From contig OZ316892.1 in the NCBI GenBank assembly GCA_973895155.1, forward strand, positions 124,001 through 188,000: DNA of 64,000 nucleotides, read 5' to 3'. Below are positions 19,223 to 32,364 of this stretch, in pieces; within the stretch, counting starts at the first letter, position 1; each line of letters starts with the position of its first letter. The stretch comes from Marsupella aquatica (Eukaryota > Marchantiophyta). Made by a program: the position numbers and the translations under genes. The notes beneath the pieces are model-generated. The model made no database searches. It was not told the DNA's origin and saw only the letters and a program-made list of their open reading frames with translations.

Positions 19223-19536
19223 CATTGTGTTTGGGAGCTGAAGGAGCGGAGAAGAGCGATGAGAGCGGTGAGAGCTTGAGCATCTCACATTTGCATTCCG
19301 GGTTTACACAAGTTTAAGATTTTTGGTAAATACGTCGTCGGTCTCATTGGATCCAGGAGCGTCAGAGCTTTTTCTCGACACCTTTTGCGCTGTGATAGAT
19401 TGCATTCAGACTAACTTATGAGCATTTGAGGTAGGACGATGTTGTAGCGGAGTCTCTGGTCTTGGTAGTCTCAACACAGACATTCATTACGGTCCTTGGA
19501 TCCTTTGCGCTCCCTATTCTGAAGCAACATTGAACT

Positions 19537-21833
19537 ATGGATTACAATTGGCGCACTGGAATGGATACTCGTGCATATGCCGGTCGAGGGCCTGGTAGAC
19601 TCGGTGCTGCTTCATCTGGAAGAGGATTTGGCAGGAATCGGTATGGCACTTCTTGGAGGAATGATGGCTCACCCTTGTCTGAGGGGGGTAATACATGTGA
19701 TGGAGATGAAATCAGGAGGGGTATAGGAGGAAATGTGCCCAGCAGATTCTCTAGGCAGGATGCGCGCGGAGGACCGAAGAATGCACCCTACGACCTTTTT
19801 GACAACTTGGCAAAGCATGACCGAAGACCACCAACTGAACAGCCTCCAAGGATTTCTCGATTCATTCCTAGAAATGGTCCTTCGTGGGCTGATCAAATGG
19901 ATGCAGATTTTCAAGAAGCTATTGTCGTTGAGGAGAGACCTCTTGCTTCCCCGCCGGGTGCGGATGCTGCTCCTCACTTGGGACCTCACCCTGTCTCTGG
20001 AGATCGCCGGAACGACCCTGTGCAGCCTGAATCTTCACATGAGCGCTGGGGTGAACGTAGAGATCCTGATCTTGGAATATCGAGGAATTACAGGGGATTG
20101 GAAAACAATGTTGAACCTACTTCCAGCCGTCAACAGGCTCACTGGAACACGTTTGCTCCCATCCATGAACACGACAACTTTTCTGGGGAAAATTCAGAAG
20201 CATGTTGGATATTCTGAAGACAATCTCGAACAATTCCAGGGAAGATTGGCCAAATAAGCTCCACACTACTTTCAAGTGGTCATTCAATGAGGCGGCCCTT
20301 TCAGTTTTGGAGCTCTACAATTGCACCATGATGTGCTACTTCACTAACCGCACTCCTCTGCTTCCAGTCTTTCGTGATTGGGTTGAAGGCATCTTCATCA
20401 GCGACATGGGTTGGCCGGTTTCGCAAATTAAATTTGTGGGCAAGAATTTTTACATGATTTTGTTTGTTCACCCAGAACACAGAGATGCAGCTTTAGAGCT
20501 GGCCCCATTTTTCATGGATCGGAAATTTGTCCACACTTTCCCGTGGGAGCCTTCTTTTGATGTGCGAAGTGAAACTTACACCAAATTACCTGTCTGGATT
20601 GAGATCCCTTTTCGTGCTCTAGTTCTTGAAGGTTGTCGGAAAAGAATCATGGAATCCCTTGGGAAACTCCTTTATTATATCCAGGGAGACGTTCGAAGCT
20701 CTTTTCCTCATGATCGTGCATGTATACTTTGGGATACGTGTCGCGAGATCCCTCAAAGTGTTGGAATCGAGATCACCGATGATATCACTATCTGGCAGCC
20801 AGTCACGTTCAAGAACATTCCCTACCACTGTTTTAGATGTAATGAACGGGGCCATTTAGCCAGACAGTGCAAAGCCTTTGAAACAGAGGAGATTAAAAAT
20901 GACAAACCTGAACCAGATAGGACACACAATGAGGCGGACGAGACGTATGCTTCTGACAGGGTGGTTCCTCGGTCCTCTGACTCTATTCACGTTGAGTCTG
21001 GGGGGTCCCTTTGGGTCCCTCTCCTCGGGCACCGGAAGAGGTCCTTGCGACAGCTGGTGCTGGCGTGGCTAGGGGATCTTTGGCTGCTAGCCCTCCAGGG
21101 GTCGATCCTCTTGATCCTACGGTTGAGAGAAATACCCTTAACATTGGTAATATCATTGCCCTTTCTAGAGGGGGTAGTGTTATTAGCCCCAGGTCACCTT
21201 TGAATCAAAATCAGACTTCGTCCCCGGCTACTATTTTGATTGATAAAGTGCGTTCTCCCAGTATTGGCACCCCGGTGGGGATTGAAGAATCTTCTCCTTC
21301 TACCACCATCCTTCCCGACTCCCCTGGCTGATCGTTCCACTGAAAATCGTCCTTCGCTTCTCAGAGACAATGCTCTCTTTGAAGATCATAGTTCACAGGA
21401 TGTTATCCCTGGCACAGTGGATTGGCCTGCTATAGAGAGAATATCTGATTCGCAGGCTTTGAGGAAGCATGGAACAGCAGAAATCGACAAGCAGGACTCC
21501 CTAGTTGCTGTACCGAGCCCTTCCTCTCTTGCAGTGGAGCCAACTTCAAACACAGATTACATGGATATTCAACCTGCCACTGATGTCGAGGAGGCTTCTC
21601 TGCGGGGTGGATCTGATACAGAGATGTCAGAATATGAGGAATATATTTCTAAGAGCCAGTTAAAGAAGGAGCGAGCAAGAAAACTAGAACTTCAAACTCC
21701 ACCTACCGACCAGAAGAAGAAGGACAAAAAGGGTGACAACAAGAAGGGACGCTCTCTCCATTACCCTGCTCGGGAACCTCCTGCTAACTCCAATTCGGTC
21801 GTCCCGACTTCCCCGGGGCGCCGTGCCAAATAA
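19537..21833 (+). pseudogene. LINE ORF1, RNA-binding protein with CCHC knuckle (frameshifted)
   Basis: ORF1 reads in pieces: 19537-20217, 20202-21203, 21011-21331 and 21240-21833, each shift reflecting an indel. The second piece contains a DUF4283-like RNA-binding region (WVEGIFISDMGWPVSQIKFVG to the EITDDITIW segment) and the knuckle CFRCNERGHLARQC at about 20828-20870. The last piece is lysine-rich (KKDKKGDNKKGRS). Plant L1 ORF1 proteins have this layout and coat the LINE RNA. ORF2 starts about 130 bp downstream. Confidence 0.8.
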
Positions 21834-23948
21834 GTGCTTCGAGAATCTGTTTTGGGCTTTCCTCAGGATCTGCTTATCTGCTGATCTGTATTTTCTGTTG
21901 GGATGGCCTCTCTCGTTTCCTGATTCTTACGAGAGTTGGAAGAACATTTTGAAAACTAAAATGGATAATGAAATGTATATAGCTTCATGGAATGTCTGTG
22001 GTCTGTGCGAATCGAACAGGAAACATGTGGTGAAAAATTGGATTATTTCGCTCAAGACCACATTGACTGCTTTAGCTTTACAAGAGGTTAAAGCTAATAG
22101 TTTTAGACTAGGTCTAGTGCTTTGGTTGATTCTACCTTCCTATCAATATTTATCTGCTGAGCCAGATGACGGACGCGGGGGTACTTCGTTACTTATTCAC
22201 CCCTCTCTTTCTATCACTCAATCTGGAGTAGTAGACAAAGGCCGCGCTGTGTGGGTGCGTGTTTCTCACCCTTTGGGAAACTTTGGTCTAGTAAGTGTGT
22301 ATGCACCTAATCTCCCTCGAGACCGTGCTCTACTGTGGCATGAACTCAAAATATCCCTTCCTCACGACAATTGGATTATCTGTGGGGATTTCAATATGAC
22401 TGAAAGCAGAAATGATTCGTCTGGTTCATCGCCACTGATCAGAGGAAGGGAGGCAGAATTTTGGAGGTTTTTTAAAATGAGACTTGATTTGGAGGATGCT
22501 ATTGGTGTTACTCGGAGCTTTCGTGGCGCAAACTTCACTTGGCGACGGAAAATTAATGGGTCTGTGGTGCAGTCTAGACTTGACCGATTTTACCTTAGTG
22601 GAAAAAGCTGGTGGACAGATTCGGTTGTAGAACTTTGTCACGAAGGAGGATCTGCACTTTCGGATCACGATCCTATTGTTCGTCACTTCCGTCTTTCTAA
22701 TGTGGAGTCGAGAACGACCTCACACAAATCCTCCTACTTCAAGGCCAATGTGGGGCTGCTCAGAGTTGAAGGCTGTTTGGAAAAACTTTGCGGTGCATGG
22801 GAGGTGCTAGAAGATCGGGTGGTGGATCCTCACCTTCATTTTTATCTGGCTAGTTTAAGGCTGCGGGAAAAATACAAGGAATTACAATCTGCACCACTTG
22901 CCCGAGAGGTGGAAATCTCTCTCTTGAGGAATCGTCTGCGAACACTTAAGGTAGCCCTTATTAGTTCACTATCTGAATCAGACATCGCTGATTTTGCTAC
23001 TGTGGACGATCAGGTAAGAATAGCTGAATATGAAGAGGCACAAATGGGCAGGAGACTCTCACGGATCAAATGGCTGGGGCAGGGAGATGAACCATCTAAG
23101 TTCTACTTTTCTACAGTCAAGGCTAAAAGACTCAGAGAAAACATGTCTGTGCTACTTCTTGATAATGGCGACATACTAACTCAAGAGGATAGTATTATGA
23201 AAGAAGTAGAAAAACAATACTATGCTCTTTACGAGGCGCCGGAGGATTTGGCTTTTAGTACTTCGTTTGAAGTCAGAGAAGCTAGACGCAAACTCTTTGC
23301 TAACACTGGTAAGTCGCTTGCGGCAGCTGAAATTAGGCAACTGGAATCCCCCCCATCGATGGAGGAGATTCGTTCTACTCTTTGGTTACTTCCGGCTGAC
23401 AAAGCACCGGGACCATTGCCGAAGTGTACAGATCCTGTTGGCACTTTATGAAAGAAGACATTTATGAGATGATTCTGGATTTCTAGAGAACAGGAAAATT
23501 TTTGGCTAACATGAAGGAAGGTGTGATCAAATTGATCCCGAAGAAACTCGATAAAAGATGTTTGAAGGACTGGCGCCCTCTTACTATGCTCAATACCATC
23601 TACAAGGTTGTGGCTAAGATCTTGGCTTTACGCCTTAAACCACTTCTACACAAGCTTATTAGTCCTCAGCAAACCGGATTCATTCCGGGCAGGCACATTT
23701 TAGAAAACATCTCGGTTGCCTGGCTGACTGTCGACTGGATACGAGCTAACAAGAAAAGCTCTCTTTTTCTTATTTTGGACTTTGAGAAGGCCTTCGACAG
23801 AGTCTGCCACTCCTACATCTGGGAAGCTATGCATTTGCTTGGACTCGGTAGTCACTACATTAGTTTAGTGAGATCCTTACTCACTGGCGCGGGCTCCAGG
23901 GTTCATTTGAATGGCATGTTCTCGAAGGAAATCCAGTTGCTCCGTGGT

Positions 23949-24337
23949 GGTCAAGTGCAAGCTAGAGGGGTACTGAAAGAATCTCCATTTTCTCCACCAA
24001 AAGGACATAGGTCCTTGGTAAAAGCAATCACTAGAGGACAAAAAGACCAAAATGTTACATGGAATGGCAGGGATTGTTTTGGTGAGATTGAAAGGTTAGA
24101 TCATGCATGCCAAATGTTTGGAAGTGTGTCCAAATGTTTGGGAATTCTAGAAGTGTGCCCAATCTTTTTGGAAGTGTGCACAACATTGTTGGCAGTGCCC
24201 CCAATCGTTTGGAAGTGTGCCCAACCTTTTTGGGAGTGTGCTCAACTAAATCTTAATGACATTTCTAGTCCTTCCCCTCTCCTTTTTGAGCTAGTCCTTG
24301 GGGACTCCTTTGGTACCCCTCTAGCTTGCACTTGACC
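23949..24337. mobile_element. MITE-like 389-bp insertion in the LINE RT domain
   Basis: It starts GGTCAAGTGCAAGCTAGAGG and ends with the exact reverse complement. The inverted repeat is perfect for 25 bp (to GGTAC) and weakly continued. TGGT is repeated on both sides (23945-23948 and 24338-24341). Removing the insert and one TGGT regenerates codons for RGVRQGCP, the normal RT motif. The middle (about 24115-24250) holds repeated blocks of TTTGGAAGTGTGCCCAA type. There is no ORF for a transposase, so it is non-autonomous. The short 4-5 bp duplication does not clearly name a superfamily. Confidence 0.85.
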
Positions 24338-26123
24338 TGGTGTCCGTCAAGGTTGCCCGTTATCTCCTCTTTTATTTGCGATTGCTACTCAACCTCTCAT
24401 GGACTATCTGGATCAGGAGATTCTGCATGGACGACTGAGAGGTATTCAAATCTCTGAGGCCCTCATGATCTGTTACAGATTATTTGCAGATGATCTTGGA
24501 TTGTTCATTCCTGCATCTGAAGAAGATTTCAATAAGTTCACGGAAGCAATTGCTTGTTACAAACTTGCATCTGGTGCTCGGCTCAACTTACGTAAGTAAA
24601 CTGTCATTTCACTTGCGTTGGAGGAGATTCCGGAATGGTTGGTTAACACTGGTTGCAAGATCAGCGGGAAAGGGGAAATTCAGAGATACCTTGGTGCGCC
24701 TATGGGATGGGACCTTTCTTCCTCGCAACTCCACACCTTCTGTCTTGACAAGATTAGTTCTCGACTTTCTGCTTGGGCCACCCGTTTTCTTTCTTTCACA
24801 GGACGCACTATTCTTGTTAAGCATATATTGCAAGCTATTCCTATCTATCATATGATGTTCCTCAGAAGCTCCAACTCTTTGGCTAAGACTTTGGTGGCTC
24901 TCTGCCGTGACTTCCTTTGGGGATATAATGAGAATGGTGGACAGAAAATTCCCCTGGTAGCGTGGAAGACGATGGCACGGCCTAAGGTGGACGGTGGCCT
25001 TGGGTTTAAGGACTTTCGCAGTCACTCTGACGCTTTACTCTGTCAATGGTTCACCCGTGCTCTGGATTCGCAAGTCTCTGAATGGGCTAGGCTTTTTGGG
25101 GAAAATTTGAGATTGGCAAAATGGAGGAATGCTAAGCGCATAAGGAGAAATAGATACTCTCTCTTTGATCGACTATTGCTCTGTTACCCTGGTTCTTTTG
25201 GTTGTCTCTTTTACACGGGTAGTTTGTGGAAGGCTTGGGAGTCTCTTCGGCTGCACCTTATACTCTCACCGGGCGTTTTTGGCGTGGCATGCTGGTGGAG
25301 CGTGGAGGATGTTGTGAGATGCCTGGAAGGTTTTCAGCACCTACAGGATGACATGATTTGCTCCATTATCAAGATGTGCGGGAGGATTGGAGAAGGACGA
25401 TGTCGGATTTAAATGGTTCTCATGACTCAGTTGTTCGAACCTTTTCTACTAAAATTGCAAGAATACGTGGTGCTGACGTTGCAACGAGAGAGCTTTGTTT
25501 AGCATTCGTGGACAAAATCAAAGGTATTGTGGATTGCTTTGGAGATCTCCAAGTTCGTGCCACCCAATGGTGTTGGTCTAACAAATGTGAACGGTTGAAG
25601 AGCTTCACCCTGTCCAATGCACGTATGTATCAGCTGATTCGACCCAAAGGCTCTGATTCTCTCAAGCTCAACGGGATTTGGAGCATTTCTTTTTTTGACC
25701 TCGAATGGAAAAATTTCTGGAATGCTCTATGGTCATCTGATTTACCGTTAAAAGGCCGCTTATTCCTTTGGAGATTAGCTGCTCAAGGGTTATTCACTGG
25801 AACACGAGCTAGAAAGATTGGTAAAGGAGATGGAAGTTGCCTACTGTGCACCAATGTTCTTGAAACAATTCCTCATCTTTTCTTCACATGTCCCTTCGCT
25901 AAGAGGTGCTGGCAGCTAGCTGGGTGGATTTTTCCGGGAGCCACTTCTTGGAGACATTTGAATTTATTCTCTGTCTTGGAAGTCACTGGATGCACCAAAA
26001 TTGAGAGAACCATTCGGGTTTTGTGGTTTACCACGTGCTATGGACTCTCTGGTTGGCACGGAATGAGCAGCTTTTTAATCGTGTCAACAGTAGAAGATTT
26101 AATTTGAATCTACTCCTTTCAGA

Positions 26124-26240
26124 GGGTATGATAGCCATGACAGAAAACAGAAAACCTGTTACCAGGGGTTTATTTTCTGTTAACAGGGAAATTGTACCTG
26201 TTCCCAGTAAGCTTGTCCCTGTTACCAGTTTTGCCTGAAC
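26124..26240 (+). repeat. Left terminal/subterminal repeat of element A
   Basis: After the GGG tip and the GACAG(N)AAACAG repeats, CTGTTACCAG-type motifs recur at about 26156, 26186 and 26217 (CTGTTACCAG, CTGTTAACAG, CTGTTACCAG). The right end of A has matching CTGGTAACAG and CTGGTACCAG near 39360-39390. They are subterminal repeats of the sort bound by transposases. Confidence 0.7.
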
Positions 26241-27083
26241 CATAACGTGCATATCCACCTCTCTAAGGTGCATATCCACCACTCTAATGGCATAATTTTT
26301 TGGGGGGCAATAAAGTTTAAAACAAACAATTATTTTGTGCCATCCGATGGATGAAGTGTACTATCAATCCTCCATTGACACAACCATTTATTGTAGAAGA
26401 TAAAAAACATGGTATTAGGAGTGTGCCTAAAGAAACATTCATGCAAATCAATCTATTTTCATCGCCAAATAGTGACCCTTAGAGTGGGACCCACCATAGC
26501 ACATGTCAATCGTGGAGTCCAAATCAACCCAATCTAAAGGAGTTGATTAAATGGACCTTGTAACGTCACAAACAAATGACAAATCACATCCTCGAGGCTT
26601 TGAAGACAGTAGACAATTTAATCAACTTACACATTTTAAATAAAACAAGAGGTCATTCTTCCACAATGCACGTACATAATGAAGCAATGAATATCCGGTT
26701 TCCTAGAACCAGCGCCCGACGCTAACCAACAAAGTCTCAATAAACAACTAAAATATCCGTTGGAAAAAGACAAAATAGGGAATAACCGTTATATTGAACG
26801 ACGACCTATTGGGCAGTTTCGATCTCTCTCATAAGCCATTCAAGTTCTGCCTCTCCAGCACAAGCCTGACTTTGCCTAAAGTCAAAATAGGTTGGCTACA
26901 AAGAGTCGACTCCTCAATCTCAAGTTTGAAAACATTTATGTACACCCAGTATAGATGTTTGCAAGGCATGTACGACTTGCCACGCGAATGTCGGAGGAAG
27001 AAGTCTTCACAAGAGCAAGCGGGGAAGATACAGATTTGGACGAAGTATGTGCTTGGTGATCGATGGTTCTCATGGGTTCGAAT
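26241..27083. other. Element A left arm, non-coding
   Basis: The 3' flank of the transposase gene. It holds one palindrome (CAGCGCCCGACGCTA, 26710-26724) and the ~120-bp block shared with element B at 19090-19218. No protein-like frame. Confidence 0.7.
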
Positions 27084-30000
27084 TCAAAATTGCTTTCCAA
27101 AAGCATTTCCAGTCTGAACATTCCATTCCCCATCCAAACTCATCACTTCTTGTCGTGCAGACTCCATTTGCTTCGTGTGACCCACAGTGAGATTAGACCG
27201 AGGCCTTGAGTTCCTCCCATTCCGACTACCAAGTTGGAGATTCGGCTCCAAAAACCTTATTGTTTCTGGTAACATGTTAACATTTATCCTGAGGTCAAAA
27301 TCAGATGGCGCAGATCGACTCAATCCTGTTGTTCGCGCTAAGACAAGTCCTTGCTCTTCCAGGAATGTAATTTCAGAAGGAGACAGGCTCGTACCCTTCA
27401 AAATAGGCAAAATGTCAGGAAAAGGAGGAAGCTTCTGAACACCACGACGCGGATGACTCTTGTAACATGCTTGGTTCGGGCAAAACCAAATCATTTCGGA
27501 GATGGGTTCGCCCCTGAAGAGACAATGGCCCTTCACGACAATTCCGACAACACCTTCAGATGAATGGAAGCCAACCTTCTTGATACGATTTCGACACTCA
27601 TCGCGATCCGAACTCCCATTCAGTGTACCATTGCATTGTGGACCTGCTCCATACTTCGATGTCCGTCGCAACTGCCACTGCCCCGGAGGGACATCCTTCT
27701 CTAGCACAATCGTGCGTGGAAGTTGATTCTGAAGTGTTGTTGGGGCACTGAGTGGAGGTTTTGAGGATCTTGTTGTTCGGGTTGTTTGAGGAGTATAGTC
27801 CAGTGAATCAGTATCACTCTCTGATGTGACCATACCTGAGAGATTCACCGCCTTTGTGACAGGATGATCAGAACTTGAGGGAATAGAAGAAAAGTCAGTT
27901 CTGTTCAGGTTCTTCCTTTTCAAACCACGAGTATTTGGTGTGGTTATTAGAACGGTGTCATGCCGATGGGAATCTTGTGGAGAGACAGTCCCAGTTGCAT
28001 GTCCCTTTTTCTTCATTGACTTCGTCATTATATCTCCATTCAGGGGAGTACTTCTTTCCAAATCGAATTCTGTTGCGTTAGATAGAAGCATATTAGTCGC
28101 TTCTTCAAACAATCTTGGCGAACCTGCTTGATCGGCGGAACGGAATGCCAATTCCCATATAGTTGGCCCCTTCCCCTGGTTCAAGCCTTTACGGTATGCA
28201 CTGTATCCGGCAACTTGAGATAGAGCACGGTTTTGGTCAACTTCGCAAGCTTCATAAAGACCGACCTTTTTCTTTGTAGCCGAGGCTTTCATGGACGCAT
28301 GCCTTGATTCTGACCCTGTATAGTTGGGGATCAAGGCACCTTCCTCAGCGCTTTTGCTCTGCCATACGAAAATGTCAACCGTAAGTAGTATTCTATTACC
28401 AGCGCCCGGCGCTGGCAACATAAATATGTAGAACAGGCCTGAAATACAATTTCAATGTTTAATACTGAATTCTAACTACATATTGGCTTCAATTTCTTGT
28501 ACTACTTGTTTTGACGTGTATGGAGAAAATAACCAGCGCCTGGCGCTAATATGAAGTTGATGAACATTACAGTCTAGATAGATGGATGCCTTACCACTCG
28601 AATAAAATTGCCCCACTGGCGCCAGCGAACAACCCACCAAGATATCCAGCTTTGCAGCATCTTCAGCTTTCCGGGGACACAGTTTCCTGATTGCCACCAC
28701 ACAACAATCTCTCGGGACACCCGGTATGCTGCCACAAATGATGGAGCATTTCTCAGTTTCTCCCAAAGTCTCCGATGCTCCGATTGACATTCTTCCAGTA
28801 CTCCTTCCTTGGAATGACGATGAAAAGATTGATAAAAGTGAAATGCATCAGAGCGCTCCCTCTCCGGGTCCGGGTGTCCACCAAAAAAAACATTTCGCAC
28901 TGCATTCCATCCAGCTTGTGCATTGTCGGCCATAAATCCTTAGATGACAACCTCCTGAAGTTCATTTTCTTTGAAAACCTCAATCATCACCCTCCATGCC
29001 TTTTCGAAGGACTCAGTGTCTTCACCTTTCAACTCGCATGTGAAAATTGTACACAGTGCACGGAAATTGTGGTCGTAGACGTGTGCGCTGAAAGTAAACC
29101 AATCCGTGGTGACATGCTGCATCACATCAAAACTTACCCAGGCTCCTTCGAGTCTTCCACCTGGTTGCATCTGCCTCAAAAGATCCACACCGGAACCGTG
29201 ACCTTTCATGGTCATTTTAAAGATGTGAGGCCTATCGTTCTGACATCCCTGACCTGGAAGCAAATACCTCTGGAGAAACGACACATGAATCCTCCTCTGC
29301 ATTTGCGAGAGAAAATCTAATTCACCCCGACCTTTTTGGTCTATCCTAACGCTCCGACAAAGAGATGCAAACTTCTGCGGAGTGGAAAGGACCATCAGAG
29401 ACTTCCATATTTCAGTTTCTTCGATATCGACCATGTCGTCAACATGTTCGCAGAGAGATTTCACTAAGGATTCTCTGTAGCAGAATTCAAGATCCCTGCC
29501 GGTTTTGACAGAGGATTGGCTTCATGTTTTTTTTTAATTAGATCCTCAGCTATCTTCTCCGCACTCCTACAGAAGGTTTTTCTACCTGGATGGTTGTGCT
29601 CACCTATATGAATTGCCAGGCGGGACATATGACTACATGTTTCCGCATCAAGTAATACTTGGGGGTACATGTAAAACAAACGGGCAGGGCAGTACTTCAC
29701 ACAAAAAGGAATCTGTTCGCAGTAATGACAAACAACAGCTCCCTCTTCGATGAAAGATCCCACAGCATACTGACCACTGAGCTTTGGAGTACCCTGCCAT
29801 GCCTTAGCATTTGCCTTCTTCTTCCTTTGGAAATAGTCGCAGGACTTGTTCCTGCATTCAATGAATCCCGTACAGGTAACCTTCCCAAACTGCCAAAGGT
29901 TTTTAGGATGAACAGTTGCAGTTGTTGGAAATATGCGTGTCCAAATGTAACAATCTTTGGCACGATCCATGTCCATAAGCCTAGAGCCTTTAGAGAGCAT

Positions 30001-30582
30001 CTTATCAATGGGCGGCAACTCAAACACGACGTTACCATTGTACTTAGTTGGCAGACAGGACACTTGTTCATGCCTGAAATCACCCGCTGATATGAACCAT
30101 GACAACTCACTATGACCAGTTGATTTGAGTAATGTATCCATCGCACTGCGCCAGTACACGACCTCCAACTGCTTAGAGCTTCCCGAAGTCTCAGCTTTCA
30201 CGACAGCAGGGAGCGGGCTTTTCTTCTTCGACAGTGGACTTAGAGTACGATCTCCATCCTCACTTGAAGAAATCTCAACCACATCACATGGAACCGGCGG
30301 GAAACTGGACAGTCCTGCATGCTGTCTTAAACAAACCGAGTACGAGATCCCTGCGTAGAGATGCCAAAACCGTTCACCGTCATCGACATTGAACGTTGCA
30401 GCATCCTCGATATCATCAATGGATTCAAGCTCTCGAACAATAGCCTCAATGTCATTCATCTTCAAATCAAATCTCCCGCAGAGATACCTCTCCCGGACCT
30501 GCTTGTACGTATCTTCCATGGGGACGGGGATAGTCACAATATCTTTAGAACCGAATCGAGAAAGAACGATAGACCGAGACAT
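27084..30582 (-). pseudogene. Element A transposase, MULE-like DDE protein (two exons, frameshift and stop)
   Basis: Exon 1 is 30582-28595. A 236-bp intron (28594-28359) carries two palindromes. Exon 2 is 28358-27084. About 1087 codons if intact. The start is ATG at 30582, conserved as MSR in element B. A zinc-binding N-terminal region (~240-350) shows CRNKSC, CHYCEQIPFC, VKYC and then LAIHIGEHNHP, reminiscent of WRKY/GCM-type fingers in MULE proteins. Proposed catalytic residues: D ~485 in VSFDVM, D ~552 in FMADNAQAGW, and E ~679 in SESRHASMKA (SEAVHGIMKA in B). A second Cys-rich cluster lies in exon 2 (DECRNRIKKVG, FCPNQAC). A frameshift near 29465 and a TAA at 28938-28940 inactivate it. 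It would bind the element ends and catalyse transposition. MULE assignment rests on motif pattern and the 9-bp duplication. A related DDE group is possible. Confidence 0.78.
28359..28594 (-). other. Intron of the element A transposase gene, with two palindromes
   Basis: Donor GAGTG|GTAAGG at 28595/28594 and acceptor CAG|AGCAAAAG at 28359/28358 (minus strand). Element B keeps the same junction (41280-41134, CAG|AGCAAAAG). Palindromes lie at 28400-28414 (CAGCGCCCGGCGCTG) and 28534-28548 (CAGCGCCTGGCGCTA). Confidence 0.8.
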
Positions 30583-31728
30583 GGTGAACAAAAACAAAAA
30601 CCGAGGGCTATAGCATTTGAAAGAAGAAAAGTTCATGGTATTGTTCAGCTTATATCTGTCGAACCTGGGAATTTGACGTTAACCGATCCGTTTGTATACG
30701 ACATAAAACATAGACGATGGAGGATCCGTTGGCACCATAAATGATTTTTGTCGTTTTTTCCCCGAGAAGTCCGGATGTCAGACACGAACATATTGCTAAA
30801 AAGATCATCAACCTTACTTAAACAGACCATAAGATATGACAAGGTATTGTCAAATTTTAGTAGCGCTTGGCGCTAACTAAAATACGCCACTAAAAATGTG
30901 TCTGAAATCTCAACATTCCAAACTAGCGCCCGACGCTAGTATAGAATAAATTCCCTGAAAATGAACATTATGACCACATACCAGGTGGTAATTGGGAATA
31001 AATGGTGCCTTCAAAGGATGGTTTTGATTGATTATGGATGATAAATGAACATTTATACTAGCACCGGGCGCTAGTATTACATTTGAGAAATATTTCTCCG
31101 TAAACGATGTACTGAAGGATACTTTAATAAAATATGGGGGTGGAAAGGCCAAAATTTATGTCATAGCTCCTTCAAAAAAGACCTCTAAATTTCTTCCAGT
31201 TTATACTAGCGTCGGGCGCTATTATAAGCATACTCTAAATTGTTCACCTTGATGGTCATCATTAATGCTAGCGCCCGGCGCTAGTATTGATATGATGTTA
31301 GGAAATGTCTTTAATGGTAACATTCAACGGTAACTTATGACTTCCGTGTGTGTTACGCATCTTCTACCGTTTGATTTTGGTAATTAAACCTTTCGTATAC
31401 AGACGTTGGAAACCGCCAAACATCAGAGCTAATGGCTTTCCTCTAGGTTATGTCATCCTCCCGCTAGAATATATTCCACGTTCAGAGATGATTACAGTTC
31501 CATAATTTCATTGTACGATAGTTCGTACGCTTCTAGAAGGAAGACGATGGAGGTATTCCCCTCTTTTTCCAGAGGGTATAGTGCGGTTTCTGACCAGGAG
31601 CGAGCTTATTCTGAATCTTCGCAGTCTTCATTTACTGGTTCTATACACGTCGTGTAACTCGTTCCTCAAAGTTGTTGCTGCTCACTTTTGTCAGCGGTGT
31701 TTTGGGTCCAAATCCTTTGCGAAGAAAG
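30583..31728. promoter_or_regulatory. Divergent promoter region of element A, with five palindromes
   Basis: This 1.15-kb gap separates the two head-to-head genes and must contain both promoters. Palindromes lie at 30861-30875, 30924-30938, 31059-31073, 31207-31221 and 31269-31283. A short frame (31547-31657) ends in SSFTGSIH and matches 44290-44345 of element B (TSFAGSVY), so a short upstream ORF or lost exon is conserved. The equivalent region of B has four palindromes. No clear TATA box was assigned. Confidence 0.7.
30861..31283. repeat. Palindrome cluster in the element A divergent promoter
   Basis: Five 15-bp sites: TAGCGCTTGGCGCTA, TAGCGCCCGACGCTA, TAGCACCGGGCGCTA, TAGCGTCGGGCGCTA and TAGCGCCCGGCGCTA, with start-to-start gaps of 63, 135, 148 and 62 bp. 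It is the densest cluster in the window. Confidence 0.9.
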
Positions 31729-32349
31729 ATGGACAACGTAGACACAATTGCGATCCAGGATGTTGCGGATTGCGCGCTTGCTGAGACTGATCTCATTTCG
31801 AAATATGTCATGTCTTTTGGAAAGGATTCTCGTGGATTTGACAAGGAGCCGCCTCGAATCCCTCTGTGTCGATTGGTTCACATGGAGGTGGTTCGTACTC
31901 TGCCGAAAGACAGCTCTTCCATCGAGAAGCTGAAAGACTCTTTTCGTAGTATGGGTTACAACTCTTCGATAGGGATGCATTTCTATGTGCAGCCAACGGA
32001 TGAGAACGGAATTGTTCTGACCTGTACCCAGGACATTCGTGATTCATGGGATCCAATATGGCAATTGGAGAACGAGAAGTTTGAGGCTGAATGCGAGGCT
32101 GACCCGGATTTTCTCGTCTTGAAGGATAAGATGTTCTCTGTATTCGATGGAAATCACAGGCTGTACTCCTGGACGCTTGTAACAGAGGAGAACCCGGACA
32201 ATCCAAAATATCATCCTCGTGTGCTCTGTACAATATTTAAAGGAGACAAGGGATCTCTCATTGAAATTGAGGCAGCTATGCACACCGTGAATCAGTAAGT
32301 TCTCATGATTTCCAGTTCTTTCCTTAAATCTTGCGAGTGCTGTATTTAC

Positions 32350-32364
32350 TAGCGCTCGGCGCTG
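32350..32364. repeat. Palindrome in intron 1 of the ParB/methyltransferase-like gene (A)
   Basis: TAGCGCTCGGCGCTG within intron 32295-32418. Intron 1 of the element B gene carries a site in the matching place (55676-55690, TAGCGTCTGGTGCTA). Confidence 0.8.
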
